Position numbers and translations under genes: made by a program
Notes under the pieces: generated by a model
Seen by the model: only the letters and a program-made list of their open reading frames with translations
Told to the model about the DNA's origin: nothing
The model's database searches: none
Shown here: positions 15,887 to 24,110 of the stretch, in pieces
Numbering within the stretch: position 1 is the stretch's first letter
How the letters are laid out: each line of letters begins with the position of its first letter
NCBI GenBank assembly: GCA_943370215.1
Contig: CALRQC020000026.1
Span: 25,084-89,083, forward strand
Direction: 5' to 3'
Origin: Niveispirillum sp943370215
GTDB taxonomy: Bacteria; Pseudomonadota; Alphaproteobacteria; Azospirillales; Azospirillaceae
DNA length: 64,000 nt

Positions 15887-16734
15887 AACTGGCGGACATG
15901 ATTCAGGAACAAGGGCAACTGGTCATGGTGGGGCCAGTGGCCGGCATCGGGGATGGTGATATTGCTGGCCGTCTGGAACAGGTCCAGCACACCATTTTGT
16001 GCCGGATCCTCCAGCCAACTGTCGCTGCCCCGGATCAGTTGCGTGGGGCAGGTCACTGCCGACCAGACGTCACGCAGATCCTCCAGCCCAATGCGGGCCG
16101 GATAGGCAGCGCGGACATAATTGTCGAACTTCCAACTGAAGCTGCCATCCTCATTCTGATGCGCCCCATGGATGGTCAGGTGTTCGGCCTGGGCCGGGGT
16201 CAGGCGGTTATTTTCCGCCTGCATCCGGGCCGTCGCCTCTGCCAGGCTGGCATATCTGCGCGGGGGGCGGGCGGCCAGCGTGTGGACGGTATCCACATAA
16301 TCCCGCATCCGGGTGGCATAGCTGGAGGGTTTTTGCAGGGTCTGCCATTGCCAGGTGCCTTCCACCACCACCAGCTTTTCCACCAGTTCCGGGTAGAGGC
16401 CGGCCAGCAGCAGGCTGGCAGCACCGCCAAAGGAATGGCCGATGACATGCACCTTGGGCCGGGTGCGCTGGCGCAGCAACTGCACCAGATCGGCCACCAC
16501 ATCGCTGGGTGTATAGCCACAGCCGGGTGCCCAGGCGCTGTCACCATGGCCGCGCAGGTCGGGTGCCAGGATGTGGTAATCGGCGGCCAGTTCCTGTGCG
16601 GCCCAATCCCAACTGCGGCAATGGTCACGCCCGCCATGCACCAGCAGCAGCGTCGGCCGGTCGGGCCGGCCCCATTCCACATAATGCAGCCGCAGCCGGT
16701 TGGCGAAATAGAAGCGGGAAACAGGGGTGGTCAT
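15874..16734 (-). CDS. Alpha/beta-fold hydrolase
   Basis: A 286-residue cytoplasmic hydrolase. The oxyanion region is LLLVHGGRDHCRSW (29-42), the nucleophile elbow GHSFGG has Ser101, the acid is probably Asp238 in RGSDSW, and the catalytic His is His266 in DAGHWPHHD. PDLRGHGDS (58-66) is typical of the epoxide hydrolase/haloalkane dehalogenase/esterase group, and the Ser nucleophile makes esterase or C-C hydrolase activity more likely than dehalogenation. A cap domain of about 100 residues lies between strands 6 and 7. It starts 33 bp after the 2TM gene on the same strand. Confidence 0.87.
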   Translation of the reverse strand: MTTPVSRFYFANRLRLHYVEWGRPDRPTLLLVHGGRDHCRSWDWAAQELAADYHILAPDLRGHGDSAWAPGCGYTPSDVVADLVQLLRQRTRPKVHVIGHSFGGAASLLLAGLYPELVEKLVVVEGTWQWQTLQKPSSYATRMRDYVDTVHTLAARPPRRYASLAEATARMQAENNRLTPAQAEHLTIHGAHQNEDGSFSWKFDNYVRAAYPARIGLEDLRDVWSAVTCPTQLIRGSDSWLEDPAQNGVLDLFQTASNITIPDAGHWPHHDQLPLFLNHVRQFLAP

Positions 16735-16767
16735 GGCGGCGCTTCCTCAGGCTGGCAATAAGGGGGA

Positions 16768-17034
16768 TCAGGGCAGCTTATTGTCGAACATTCCCATGGC
16801 ATAGGCCACATGCAGGGCCAGCGGCGCCATCCAGGCCACCAGCGGGATGTAGAACCAGACCGTCTCCGGCGTCAGCAGGAAATTGACCGGTACCAGCACC
16901 ACGGCCATCGCCATATAGGCCAGCATATGGTTGATCAGCGCGCTGCGCCGCTGGCGGCTGCGCTGGGCATCCTCGGCATTGGCCTGCGGGTCCGGTCGCA
17001 TCATTTCCTCCGTCATCATTCTTTCCGTCGCCAT
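16768..17034 (-). CDS. Small 2TM-domain membrane protein
   Basis: An 88-residue protein with a charged N-terminus (to about residue 30) and two membrane helices, about 35-55 (MLAYMAMAVVLVPVNFLL) and 62-82 (FYIPLVAWMAPLALHVAYAM). This fits the 2TM domain found in small bacterial membrane proteins and some histidine kinases. The best ribosome binding site, GGAGG, lies just before Met11/Met12, so the translated protein may be only 77-78 residues. It is probably co-transcribed with the hydrolase. Function unknown. Confidence 0.75.
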   Translation of the reverse strand: MATERMMTEEMMRPDPQANAEDAQRSRQRRSALINHMLAYMAMAVVLVPVNFLLTPETVWFYIPLVAWMAPLALHVAYAMGMFDNKLP

Positions 17035-17099
17035 TGCTTGTACCGGATCGCCCGCCGGGGCTAGAAAGGAAAAGTTCCAGGGCTGGTTACCGGGGTTTG

Positions 17100-18425
17100 A
17101 TGATGGATCTGAACGCGATTTTCACCGATGCCGTGGCGCGGCAGAACCAGGGTGACTGGCCGGGGGCGGAGGCGCTTTATCGCAAGATCGACAAGAAACA
17201 GCCGGGGCTCGCGCCCGTCTGCTGGAACCTGGGGGTGGTGCTGAAGGCGCAAGGGCGTTGGGCCGACGCGCTGGACGCCTTTCAGCGCACCGGTAAGGCC
17301 GATCCGAAATATCGCGGCCTGCATTTCAATATTGGCCTGTGCCAGCAGAAGCTGGGCAAGATGGAGGCGGCGGCGGTCAGCTTTGCCCGTGCGGTGGAGG
17401 CGGAACCGGAAGACCCGATCAGCCGCTTCAACCTGGCCGCCGCCTATCGTGATCTGGAACGGTTCGAGGAGGCGGTGTTCCAGGTGGAACGCGCCTTGGA
17501 ATTGAAGCCCGGGTTCCTGGATGCCGAACTGCTGCGCACCAAACTGCGCACCCGCATGTTGTCGCTCTGGCATGTGCCGATGGTGAATGATGCGCCGCGC
17601 AATGATGCCTATGAGGCGGCGATCCAGGCGCATGTGCGGCCGGGCGATCTGGTGCTGGAAATCGGCACCGGTTCCGGCCTGCTGGCGATGATGGCCGCTC
17701 GCGCCGGTGCCCAGGTCGTCACCTGCGAGGCGGTGCCATGGATCGCCGATGCCGCCCGCCGCATCATTGCCCAGAATGGCCTGTCCGACCGCATCACCGT
17801 GGTGAACAAGCTTTCCACCGCCTTGCAGGTGGGGGGCGATCTGCCGCGGCCGGCCGATGTGCTGCTATCGGAAATCATTGCCAGCGACTTCCTGTCCGAA
17901 CGGGTCATCCCGGCGGTGGCCGATGCCAAGGCGCGGTTGCTGCGCCCCGATGCCCGTATCCTGCCACAGCGGGGCGGGGTTCGGGTGGCGCTGGCCGGTG
18001 GGGCGCTGCTGGAAAAGCACCTTTATACCGGCCTGACCAACGGCTTCGATCTCAGCGGTTTCAACCGGCTGTTCCCGCGGGCCGCCCGTTACGATGCACG
18101 GTTGGTGCAGCCCGAGCCATTGTCTGAAGGCGTCGATCCGTTTTGGTTCGATTTCACCGCAGGGCCCCTGCCGATGCAGGGGCGTGTGGAATTCACCCTT
18201 ACGGCAACGGTGGCCGGTCGCTGTGCGGCGCTGGTGCAATGGATTTGGCTGGATTTCGGTCAGGGCATCATGTTTGAGAACAGCCCCTTCCAGGACAGTC
18301 CCGCCAGTGGCTGGCAGCCGGGCTTTTTCCTGTCCCCCACCCCCTTCGTGGTGGAAGCCGGCGACCCCGTGCCCGTTGCCGCCATGCATGATGGGGTGAA
18401 TGTCTGGTTCTCCCTGCAGGTCTGA
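17100..18425 (+). CDS. TPR-PRMT protein (arginine methyltransferase-like)
   Basis: A 441-residue protein. Three or four TPR repeats fill residues about 1-150 (NLGVVLKAQGRWADALDAF; FNIGLCQQKLGKMEAAAVSF; NLAAAYRDLERFEEAVFQVERAL). A PRMT-type SAM methyltransferase core follows: motif I VLEIGTGSGLLAMMAA (185-200), acidic post-I VTCEA (207-211), and SEIIASDFLSE (257-267), in which Glu258 and Glu267 keep the spacing of the PRMT double-E loop that binds the substrate guanidinium. A PRMT-style beta-barrel region follows. The layout resembles eukaryotic PRMT9/PRMT7. ATG at 17100 or 17103 are both possible. Confidence 0.85.
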   Translation: MMDLNAIFTDAVARQNQGDWPGAEALYRKIDKKQPGLAPVCWNLGVVLKAQGRWADALDAFQRTGKADPKYRGLHFNIGLCQQKLGKMEAAAVSFARAVEAEPEDPISRFNLAAAYRDLERFEEAVFQVERALELKPGFLDAELLRTKLRTRMLSLWHVPMVNDAPRNDAYEAAIQAHVRPGDLVLEIGTGSGLLAMMAARAGAQVVTCEAVPWIADAARRIIAQNGLSDRITVVNKLSTALQVGGDLPRPADVLLSEIIASDFLSERVIPAVADAKARLLRPDARILPQRGGVRVALAGGALLEKHLYTGLTNGFDLSGFNRLFPRAARYDARLVQPEPLSEGVDPFWFDFTAGPLPMQGRVEFTLTATVAGRCAALVQWIWLDFGQGIMFENSPFQDSPASGWQPGFFLSPTPFVVEAGDPVPVAAMHDGVNVWFSLQV

Positions 18426-18888
18426 GGCCAGACCGCTGCCTTGTTGTCGCCGCCCCTTCGTGGACGGAAATGGAGATGGTTTCTGCCCCATCCGCTGGTT
18501 GCCCGCGGCACATGATGATGGCCATCTGGCGCTGTAAAGCGTGCATTTTGCAGATGTTTTTGGCCTTCCATATCCGGTGATTTGGATTATCACCCCGCCA
18601 TCTGGCGGGAAACGTTCCCCTATGCTTTGGGCGTAATCCATAAGATCTATATTTTTTCATAGATATGATCACGCGCTTAATGGGTTTGTCACAAAATTCA
18701 ACCATTTTTATTATGTATTTACTGTCAAAAAATAAAAATTAGAAAATTTTTATCAAACAAATAAGGATAAGTTGGCTGATCTGGCGATTCTAGTGACGTC
18801 TAAATGTGTGTGTTGTGCCTATTGACTTTTAAATTGACTTAACCTCTATGGATGGATAGCGCGAAATCCAACGATATGGGGCATTAAC
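18426..18888 (+). promoter_or_regulatory. Long AT-rich upstream region of the SapC-family gene
   Basis: This 463-bp gap holds no gene that I can support. A hairpin CCCGCC-ATCT-GGCGGG lies at 18594-18609. From about 18640 to 18840 the composition drops sharply in GC (runs such as AAAAAATAAAAATTAG), unlike the flanking coding DNA. Two TTGACT boxes occur at 18822-18827 and 18834-18839, the first with TCTATG 17 bp downstream (18845-18850) as a weak -10. The region is likely a regulated promoter, possibly bound by a nucleoid protein. Confidence 0.4.
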
Positions 18889-19656
18889 GTGTTTACCAAA
18901 CTTGAAATTCTCAATAGCTCTGCGCATCGTAATCTTCACGTTCTGCCAATTTCGAATTTCAAGTTCGCAGCGTCCATCCATGTCGCCTCCATTATGGTGC
19001 ATGAATTCAACCGGGCGACCGCGACCTATCCGATCGTTTTCGTAGAGGATGAGGAGCAGGATGCGTTCATGCCGGTGGTCCTGCTGGGATTGGAGCCGGG
19101 GCGCAATCTGTTCGTGGATGCGGATGGTCGTTGGAATGCGACCTATGTGCCCGCCATCATCCGTCGCTATCCTTTCTCCCTGGCCCAGTCGGGGGATGAG
19201 AAGTTCTTCAATGTCTGCATTGACACCGGCAGCGACCTGATCAACGAGACCGAAGGTCAGCGCCTGTTCGATGAGGAAGGTCAGGCCGCCCCGGTCATCG
19301 AACGTATCAAGGCCTATCTGACTGAGCTGCAGTCGCTGGCCGCCTTCACTCAGGAATTCTGCGCCGAATTGAAGGCGATGAACATGTTCAGCCCACTGAA
19401 CATGAAGGTGATGGATGGCGATCGCATCCGTAACATCTCCGGCGCTTATGTCGTGAATGCGGAACGGTTGAATAACCTGTCTGACAAGAAGTTCCTGGAA
19501 CTGCGGCAGAAGCGCTACCTGACCCCGATTTACAGCCATCTGACATCGTTGGCGCAGATCGAACGGTTGGTGCAGTTGCGCGACGGCCTGTCGGCTTCGG
19601 TTCCCGAGGTTGCCGATACGGCTGAGGTGGAGCCGGCGCCGCACGCGGCGGAATGA
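18889..19656 (+). CDS. SapC family protein
   Basis: A 255-residue protein matching the SapC family, first described beside S-layer genes in Campylobacter and common in alphaproteobacteria with surface proteins. Recognisable parts are the N-terminal HVLPISNFKFAASIHVASIMVHEF, then YPIVFVEDE...FMPVVLLGLEPGRNLFVDADGRWNATYVPAIIRRYPF, and the C-terminal region with LNNLSDKKFLELRQKRYLTPIYSHLTSLAQI. No signal peptide is seen, so it is probably cytoplasmic. It uses a GTG start. It precedes the export operon, from which a 10-bp GC hairpin separates it, so a role with the giant surface protein is possible but not shown. Confidence 0.9.
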   Translation: MFTKLEILNSSAHRNLHVLPISNFKFAASIHVASIMVHEFNRATATYPIVFVEDEEQDAFMPVVLLGLEPGRNLFVDADGRWNATYVPAIIRRYPFSLAQSGDEKFFNVCIDTGSDLINETEGQRLFDEEGQAAPVIERIKAYLTELQSLAAFTQEFCAELKAMNMFSPLNMKVMDGDRIRNISGAYVVNAERLNNLSDKKFLELRQKRYLTPIYSHLTSLAQIERLVQLRDGLSASVPEVADTAEVEPAPHAAE

Positions 19657-19667
19657 GGCAGGGGCCG

Positions 19668-19700
19668 GGCAGCCCCGCCACAAGGATGGACGGGGCTGCC
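19668..19700 (+). terminator. Hairpin after the SapC-family gene
   Basis: GGCAGCCCCG (19668-19677) pairs perfectly with CGGGGCTGCC (19691-19700) across a 13-nt loop, starting 12 bp after the SapC-family stop. No T-run follows, so termination may be partial and allow read-through into the export operon. Confidence 0.55.
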
Positions 19701-19758
19701 GTTGGGGTGGTGAGCGGATGGCAAGCGGCGGCGGGGTCGCTTCTGGCATGTTGGGGGC

Positions 19759-21396
19759 ATGATGCGTAAGCAGGGTCTGGGGTTCAAGGGTGCGCTGCTG
19801 GTCAGCGCACTGCACTTGGCGGTATCTGGCCCGGTTCTGGCCGATGATACCGTCATCACACCGGAACGGGCCAAGCGGCCGTCACCCGTGGCGGCAAATG
19901 TCCGGCCGGCTGAGGATGCGCTGGCTCCGGCTGTGGGGGAGGGGGAAATCCGCCTCAGTTCAGCCCTGCTGGTATCGTTGGCGGTATCGCAGAATGCCCG
20001 CTCCATCTCCAGCGCCGTGGCGGCGGAAATTGCGGGTGCTTTGTCCGACGCGGAACGTTCCCTTTATGAGCCGACACTGGCGGTGGAATATCGCTATAAC
20101 CGTGATTACACGGAATATGACGCGTTGGATGAGGTGATCCGCGCCACCAAGCTGTTTGACCAGCGTGCCCATAATGGCAGCATGGGGATTGAGGGGCTGG
20201 TGCCCTATGGTGGCCGGTATGAGGTCAAGTACAAGCTGGTGGGTACGCGCAGCGACAATGTGATTAAGGCCCGCAAGGAGGATGCCGAATACAAGGCAAC
20301 CTTCGAAATTACGCTGCGTCAGCCGCTGTTGCGCAATTTCGGCGCCAACGCCACCCGGTCCCGCCTGATGATCGCGCAGAAGGACCAGGATGTCGCCTAT
20401 GAGCAATATCGCCTGAAACTGCTGGAGGTGGCTGGCGACGCGGTGGATTCCTACTGGTCGCTCTATGGGGCGCAGGAAACGGTGTCCCTGCTGCGTGGGT
20501 CGGTGGCAACGGCGGAAAAGCTGGTCCGTATGACGGAGCAGATGGCCGATGCCGGCCGCGCGCCCCGCATCAGTATCGATGAGGCCCGCGCCGGCCTGAC
20601 GGCGCGTCAGGTGCGGTTGGCCCAGGCGGAAAAGGCCCTGGCCGATGCTGAAACCCGTGTCTGGACCCTGTTGAACCTGCAGCGGCAGGGCAAGCTGGGC
20701 GATCTGGCTGTGCGGGCTTCCGAGCGGCCGTCGCGTGGGGCTGCCGATGCGGTTGCCTGGGATGCCAGCGTGGCGCGCGCGCGGGAGAACTGGCCGGAAT
20801 ATGCCATTGCCAAATTGCAGATCGAACGAGAGACGATCCGCGCCGACTATGCCGAGAACCAGGCAAAGCCGGATCTGGATCTGGTGGCCAGCTATTCCAC
20901 GCCGCGGATCACCGACAGCCCGTTAATATCCAGCCGCAACGCCCTGCACGCCGATTATAATTCCTGGTTCGTCGGTGTGACTTACAAGATGCCGCTGCTG
21001 GGCAATGGGCGGGGCAGCAACGAGGCCAAGGCCGCCAGCCTGGGTCGCCGCCGCGCCGTGGCCGATAGCGAGGCCACCGATGTGGCTGTCACCAACGCCA
21101 TCCGTTCCCGCATTGATGCGGTGCGCAGCAACCAGAAGCAACTGGCTGAGAATGAACGCGCCGTCACCCTGCGCCAGGGCCTGTTGTCCGCTGCGGTGGA
21201 CCAGTTCGAGAAGGGCCGCATCAGCCTGAAGGAAGTGCTGGACCGGGAAGACGAATTGCTGGAAAGCCAGCGGCTGAATCTGGCTGCCCATGTGGAACTG
21301 GATCGCGCCTTTGCTGCCCTGGACATGGCGGAAGGCACGCTGCTGCAGCGCTACGGCATCAATGCTGTCTCCTCACCCGACCAGCGGGGTCGCTGA
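19759..21396 (+). CDS. TolC-family outer-membrane efflux/secretion protein
   Basis: A 545-residue protein with a signal peptide (about 1-28, ending VLA-DD). The two-fold TolC pattern is visible: a first half with LRQPLLRNFGANATRSRLMIAQKDQDVAYEQYRL and the long helix DAVDSYWSLYGAQETVSLLRGSVATAEKLV, and a second half with DLVASYSTPR, NSWFVGVTYKMPLLGNGRGSNEAKAASLGRRRAV and a helix ending EGTLLQRYGI. It should form the trimeric outer-membrane duct. GGGGG sits close to both ATG 19759 and ATG 19762, and the latter has better spacing. Its stop overlaps the next start (TGATG), so the two are translationally coupled. Confidence 0.9.
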   Translation: MMRKQGLGFKGALLVSALHLAVSGPVLADDTVITPERAKRPSPVAANVRPAEDALAPAVGEGEIRLSSALLVSLAVSQNARSISSAVAAEIAGALSDAERSLYEPTLAVEYRYNRDYTEYDALDEVIRATKLFDQRAHNGSMGIEGLVPYGGRYEVKYKLVGTRSDNVIKARKEDAEYKATFEITLRQPLLRNFGANATRSRLMIAQKDQDVAYEQYRLKLLEVAGDAVDSYWSLYGAQETVSLLRGSVATAEKLVRMTEQMADAGRAPRISIDEARAGLTARQVRLAQAEKALADAETRVWTLLNLQRQGKLGDLAVRASERPSRGAADAVAWDASVARARENWPEYAIAKLQIERETIRADYAENQAKPDLDLVASYSTPRITDSPLISSRNALHADYNSWFVGVTYKMPLLGNGRGSNEAKAASLGRRRAVADSEATDVAVTNAIRSRIDAVRSNQKQLAENERAVTLRQGLLSAAVDQFEKGRISLKEVLDREDELLESQRLNLAAHVELDRAFAALDMAEGTLLQRYGINAVSSPDQRGR

Positions 21397-22235
21397 TGCG
21401 TGCGTATCTGTGCCTTGTTTTGGCACTATTGCTGGCCGGCCCGGCGGCGGCGGAGACCGTTGCCAGCTTCCGTGGCATCACCGAACCGGTGCGTGACCTG
21501 TCGCTGGGCGTACCGGTGGATGGCATCGTCCGCGACGTTCCGGTGAAGGAAGGGGATACCGTCAAGGCCGGTGCCCCCTTGCTGCGCCTGGACGCAAGGC
21601 TGGAGGAGCTGGAGGTCAAACGCCGTCAGATCCTGCGTGACGACGGCGCCCGGCTGGAGGCGACCCGCCAGCGGCGCGACATTCTGGAGGGGCTGCTGAA
21701 CTCGGCCCGCAGCCTGTACAAGGGCAGCGGTTCGATCAGCGAGACGGAATTGCGGCGCACGGAGCTGGAATATCTGGAAGCCGCCGCCGCCGTGCGCTCG
21801 CTGGAGGCTGACCGGGCCCGGTCGGGCGTGGAATATGATATTGCCAAATCCGATTTTGATCGCCGCACGGTGACCAGCCCCATCAATGGTGTGGTTGTAT
21901 CCGTGATGGTGGATACGGGTGAGCGGGTGCGCCGCGATGATGCGGTGGTGCGGGTGGTGGACCAGTCCAACTGCATCTTCACCGTGAATGTGGAGGAACC
22001 CTTTGCCCGCACCATCAAGCTGGGGGACAGCCGCCGGGTGGAAGTGATGTCGGGTGAACAGGTCATCCCCGTGGAAGCGCGGGTGATCTTTGTTTCCCCC
22101 GTGGCCGATCCGGCCAGCGGGTTGGTGCGGATGAAGCTGGAATTTGCCAATCCCGATGGCCGTGTGCGTCCCGGTCTGCCCGGTCGGATCGCGCTGCAGC
22201 GCCCGGACGGGCCGTCGGCCGAGAAGCCGGAATAA
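21396..22235 (+). CDS. Periplasmic HlyD/RND-type membrane-fusion adaptor
   Basis: A 279-residue adaptor with a cleavable signal peptide (about 1-20, ending PAAA-ET) and no membrane anchor. The lipoyl half-motifs are PVDGIVRDVPVKEGDTVKAGAPLLRLDARL (about 38-68) and VTSPINGVVVSVMVDTGERVRRDDAVVRVVD (about 160-190), separated by a helical hairpin (about 70-150). A beta-barrel domain follows. Adaptors of this type join an inner-membrane component to TolC. It overlaps the tolC-like gene by one base and lies 15 bp ahead of the GAF-HlyD gene. No RND or ABC pump gene is nearby. Confidence 0.88.
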   Translation: MRAYLCLVLALLLAGPAAAETVASFRGITEPVRDLSLGVPVDGIVRDVPVKEGDTVKAGAPLLRLDARLEELEVKRRQILRDDGARLEATRQRRDILEGLLNSARSLYKGSGSISETELRRTELEYLEAAAAVRSLEADRARSGVEYDIAKSDFDRRTVTSPINGVVVSVMVDTGERVRRDDAVVRVVDQSNCIFTVNVEEPFARTIKLGDSRRVEVMSGEQVIPVEARVIFVSPVADPASGLVRMKLEFANPDGRVRPGLPGRIALQRPDGPSAEKPE

Positions 22236-22250
22236 GGGGGAAGCGCCCGG

Positions 22251-24107
22251 ATGTCGGTTGTTCCCCTCAGCCCGGAAGCCGGTGGCGGCGGTCACGCCAC
22301 CATTGACGCCCTGCGCGCCCTGCGCCGCGATGTGCTGCCGGATGATCAGTTCTGGCAGCGCTATCTGGCGGGCGTTGCCGCCCTGTGCCGGGCTGAAGCC
22401 TGCCTGATCCTGGTTGATGCCGGTGAGGGGAACTGGGGGCCGATGACGGAGGCGGCCCCCCTGCTGCATGGGCATGATGGGGCGACCCTGATTGCGGCTG
22501 CCGGCGTGCTGCTGCCCCGTACCCTCTCCCACGGTTACGCGGTCGATCGGCTGCGGGCTGGCGATGGGGCGGTCGGGCAGATGATCTTGCTGCTGGTCCG
22601 GCTGCCCGGTCTGGCCCGTCCCACCATTCTGTTGCAGGTGGTGGAGGCGCGCAGCCAGCAGAAGGTGAACGAAGCCGTGGTCCGCGCCCTGCTGGTGGCG
22701 GACATTCCCGGTCTGCGCGCCAACCCCATGGTGGCTGAGGCGGAGACGGTGCCGCATCTGGTGCAGGTCATGGATATCATGGCCGTCACCCAGTCCAAGG
22801 ACAGGTTCGTTGCCGCCTGCATGAGCGTTGTCAACATGGTGGCGGCCAGTTTCGGCTGCTCCCAGGCCAGCATCGGCTGGGTTCGGGGCAATGCCGTGCG
22901 GGTACGGGCCATCAGTGGGCTGGAACGGTTTGAGAACCGCACCAGCACGGTGATGGAGCTGCAGGCCGTCTATGATGAGGCGGCCGACCAGGATGCGGAA
23001 ATCCAGTGGCCGCCCCCGGCGACGGAAGCGCTGATCACCGCCGCGCATCATCGCGCGGCCCGCATCTGGGGTGTGGATCATCTCTTCACCCTGCCGCTGC
23101 GCCGCGACGGGCAGGTGGTGGGCGTTCTCTGCTGTGAATGGGTGGGCGAGGCGCCGGATATTGACGGGCTGCGCGCCCTGCGCCTGCTGGCCAGTCAGGT
23201 CTCGCCCTGGCTTTATCTGCTGGAGGCAAGCGATGAATGGTGGGGCGGCCGCCTGCTGCGCCGGCTGGATCGCTGGCGCCACCAGTTCATCAAGCCCGAA
23301 CATGTCGGGCCGAAATCGCTGGGGGTGATGGCGGCCCTGTTGCTGCTGTTCCTGTTGGTCGGGCGCTGGGATTACCGGGTCGATGGCACGGCCCAGCTTT
23401 CCACCGATCATATGGCCATCCTCTCCGCCCCGTTTGATGGCTTTGTGGAGGCGGTGCCGGTCCGCGCGGGCGATCAGGTGCAGCAGGGCCAGGATCTGCT
23501 GAAACTGGACACGCGGGAGATGCAGGCCCGCGAGTTGGAGAGCCTGGCCGATCTGCGCCGTCAGACGCGGGAGGGGGAGAAAGCCCGCGCGTCCAGCGAT
23601 CTGGCGGAAATGCGCATTGCGGAGGCCAATGAACAGAAGGTGCGCACGCAGTTGGACCGCGTGCGCTATTACCTGTCACAAGCCACCATTCGGTCCCCCT
23701 TTGACGGGGTGGTGGTCGATGGGGACCAGAAGCGGCTGATCGGCGCCCCGGTGAACAAGGGCGAAGCCCTGATGCGGGTTGTCCAGGTCCGCGACATCTA
23801 TCTGGAAATCCGCGTCAGCGAGCGCGATTTCCAGGAGGTGAAGGTCGGTGACAAGGGGGAATTGTCACTGCTGACCCGGCCGGACGAAAAGATCGCCTTT
23901 ATCGTTGAACGGGTGCTGCCCGTGGCGCAGGTGGAGCCGGGCCAGGGCAATGTCTTCATCATGCACGCGAAATTTCCCGATGCGGCGCGCGACTGGTGGC
24001 GCCCTGGCATGAGCGGGGTGGCGAAGATCGAGGCGGGGCGGCGGTCGATCCTCTGGATCCTCACCCACCGTACCCTTGATGCGCTGCGCCTGTCGCTGTG
24101 GTGGTGA
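22251..24107 (+). CDS. GAF domain-HlyD adaptor fusion
   Basis: A 618-residue protein. The cytoplasmic N-terminal part (about 1-345) contains a GAF-like sensor domain at about 180-325 (FVAACMSVVNMVAASFGCSQASIGWV ... LPLRRDGQVVGVLCCEW). A single membrane helix lies at about 356-371 (LGVMAALLLLFLLVG). The periplasmic part is HlyD-like: SAPFDGFVEAVPVRAGDQVQQGQDLLKLD, a short helical hairpin (about 430-475), then ATIRSPFDGVVVDGD and a barrel domain. This puts a ligand-sensing domain directly on an export adaptor. AGGGGGAAG lies before the ATG. The next gene starts 3 bp after its stop. Confidence 0.87.
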   Translation: MSVVPLSPEAGGGGHATIDALRALRRDVLPDDQFWQRYLAGVAALCRAEACLILVDAGEGNWGPMTEAAPLLHGHDGATLIAAAGVLLPRTLSHGYAVDRLRAGDGAVGQMILLLVRLPGLARPTILLQVVEARSQQKVNEAVVRALLVADIPGLRANPMVAEAETVPHLVQVMDIMAVTQSKDRFVAACMSVVNMVAASFGCSQASIGWVRGNAVRVRAISGLERFENRTSTVMELQAVYDEAADQDAEIQWPPPATEALITAAHHRAARIWGVDHLFTLPLRRDGQVVGVLCCEWVGEAPDIDGLRALRLLASQVSPWLYLLEASDEWWGGRLLRRLDRWRHQFIKPEHVGPKSLGVMAALLLLFLLVGRWDYRVDGTAQLSTDHMAILSAPFDGFVEAVPVRAGDQVQQGQDLLKLDTREMQARELESLADLRRQTREGEKARASSDLAEMRIAEANEQKVRTQLDRVRYYLSQATIRSPFDGVVVDGDQKRLIGAPVNKGEALMRVVQVRDIYLEIRVSERDFQEVKVGDKGELSLLTRPDEKIAFIVERVLPVAQVEPGQGNVFIMHAKFPDAARDWWRPGMSGVAKIEAGRRSILWILTHRTLDALRLSLWW

Positions 24108-24110
24108 GCC

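Noticed and set aside
15850..16761. 303-codon + strand frame after the second receptor
   Set aside because: It is the complement of the alpha/beta hydrolase, which has a full catalytic triad.
19759..24107. Ordinary RND or ABC (type I) efflux operon
   Set aside because: TolC and adaptor genes are present, but neither an RND pump nor an ABC ATPase is encoded within the operon; a SecA-like ATPase occupies that place.
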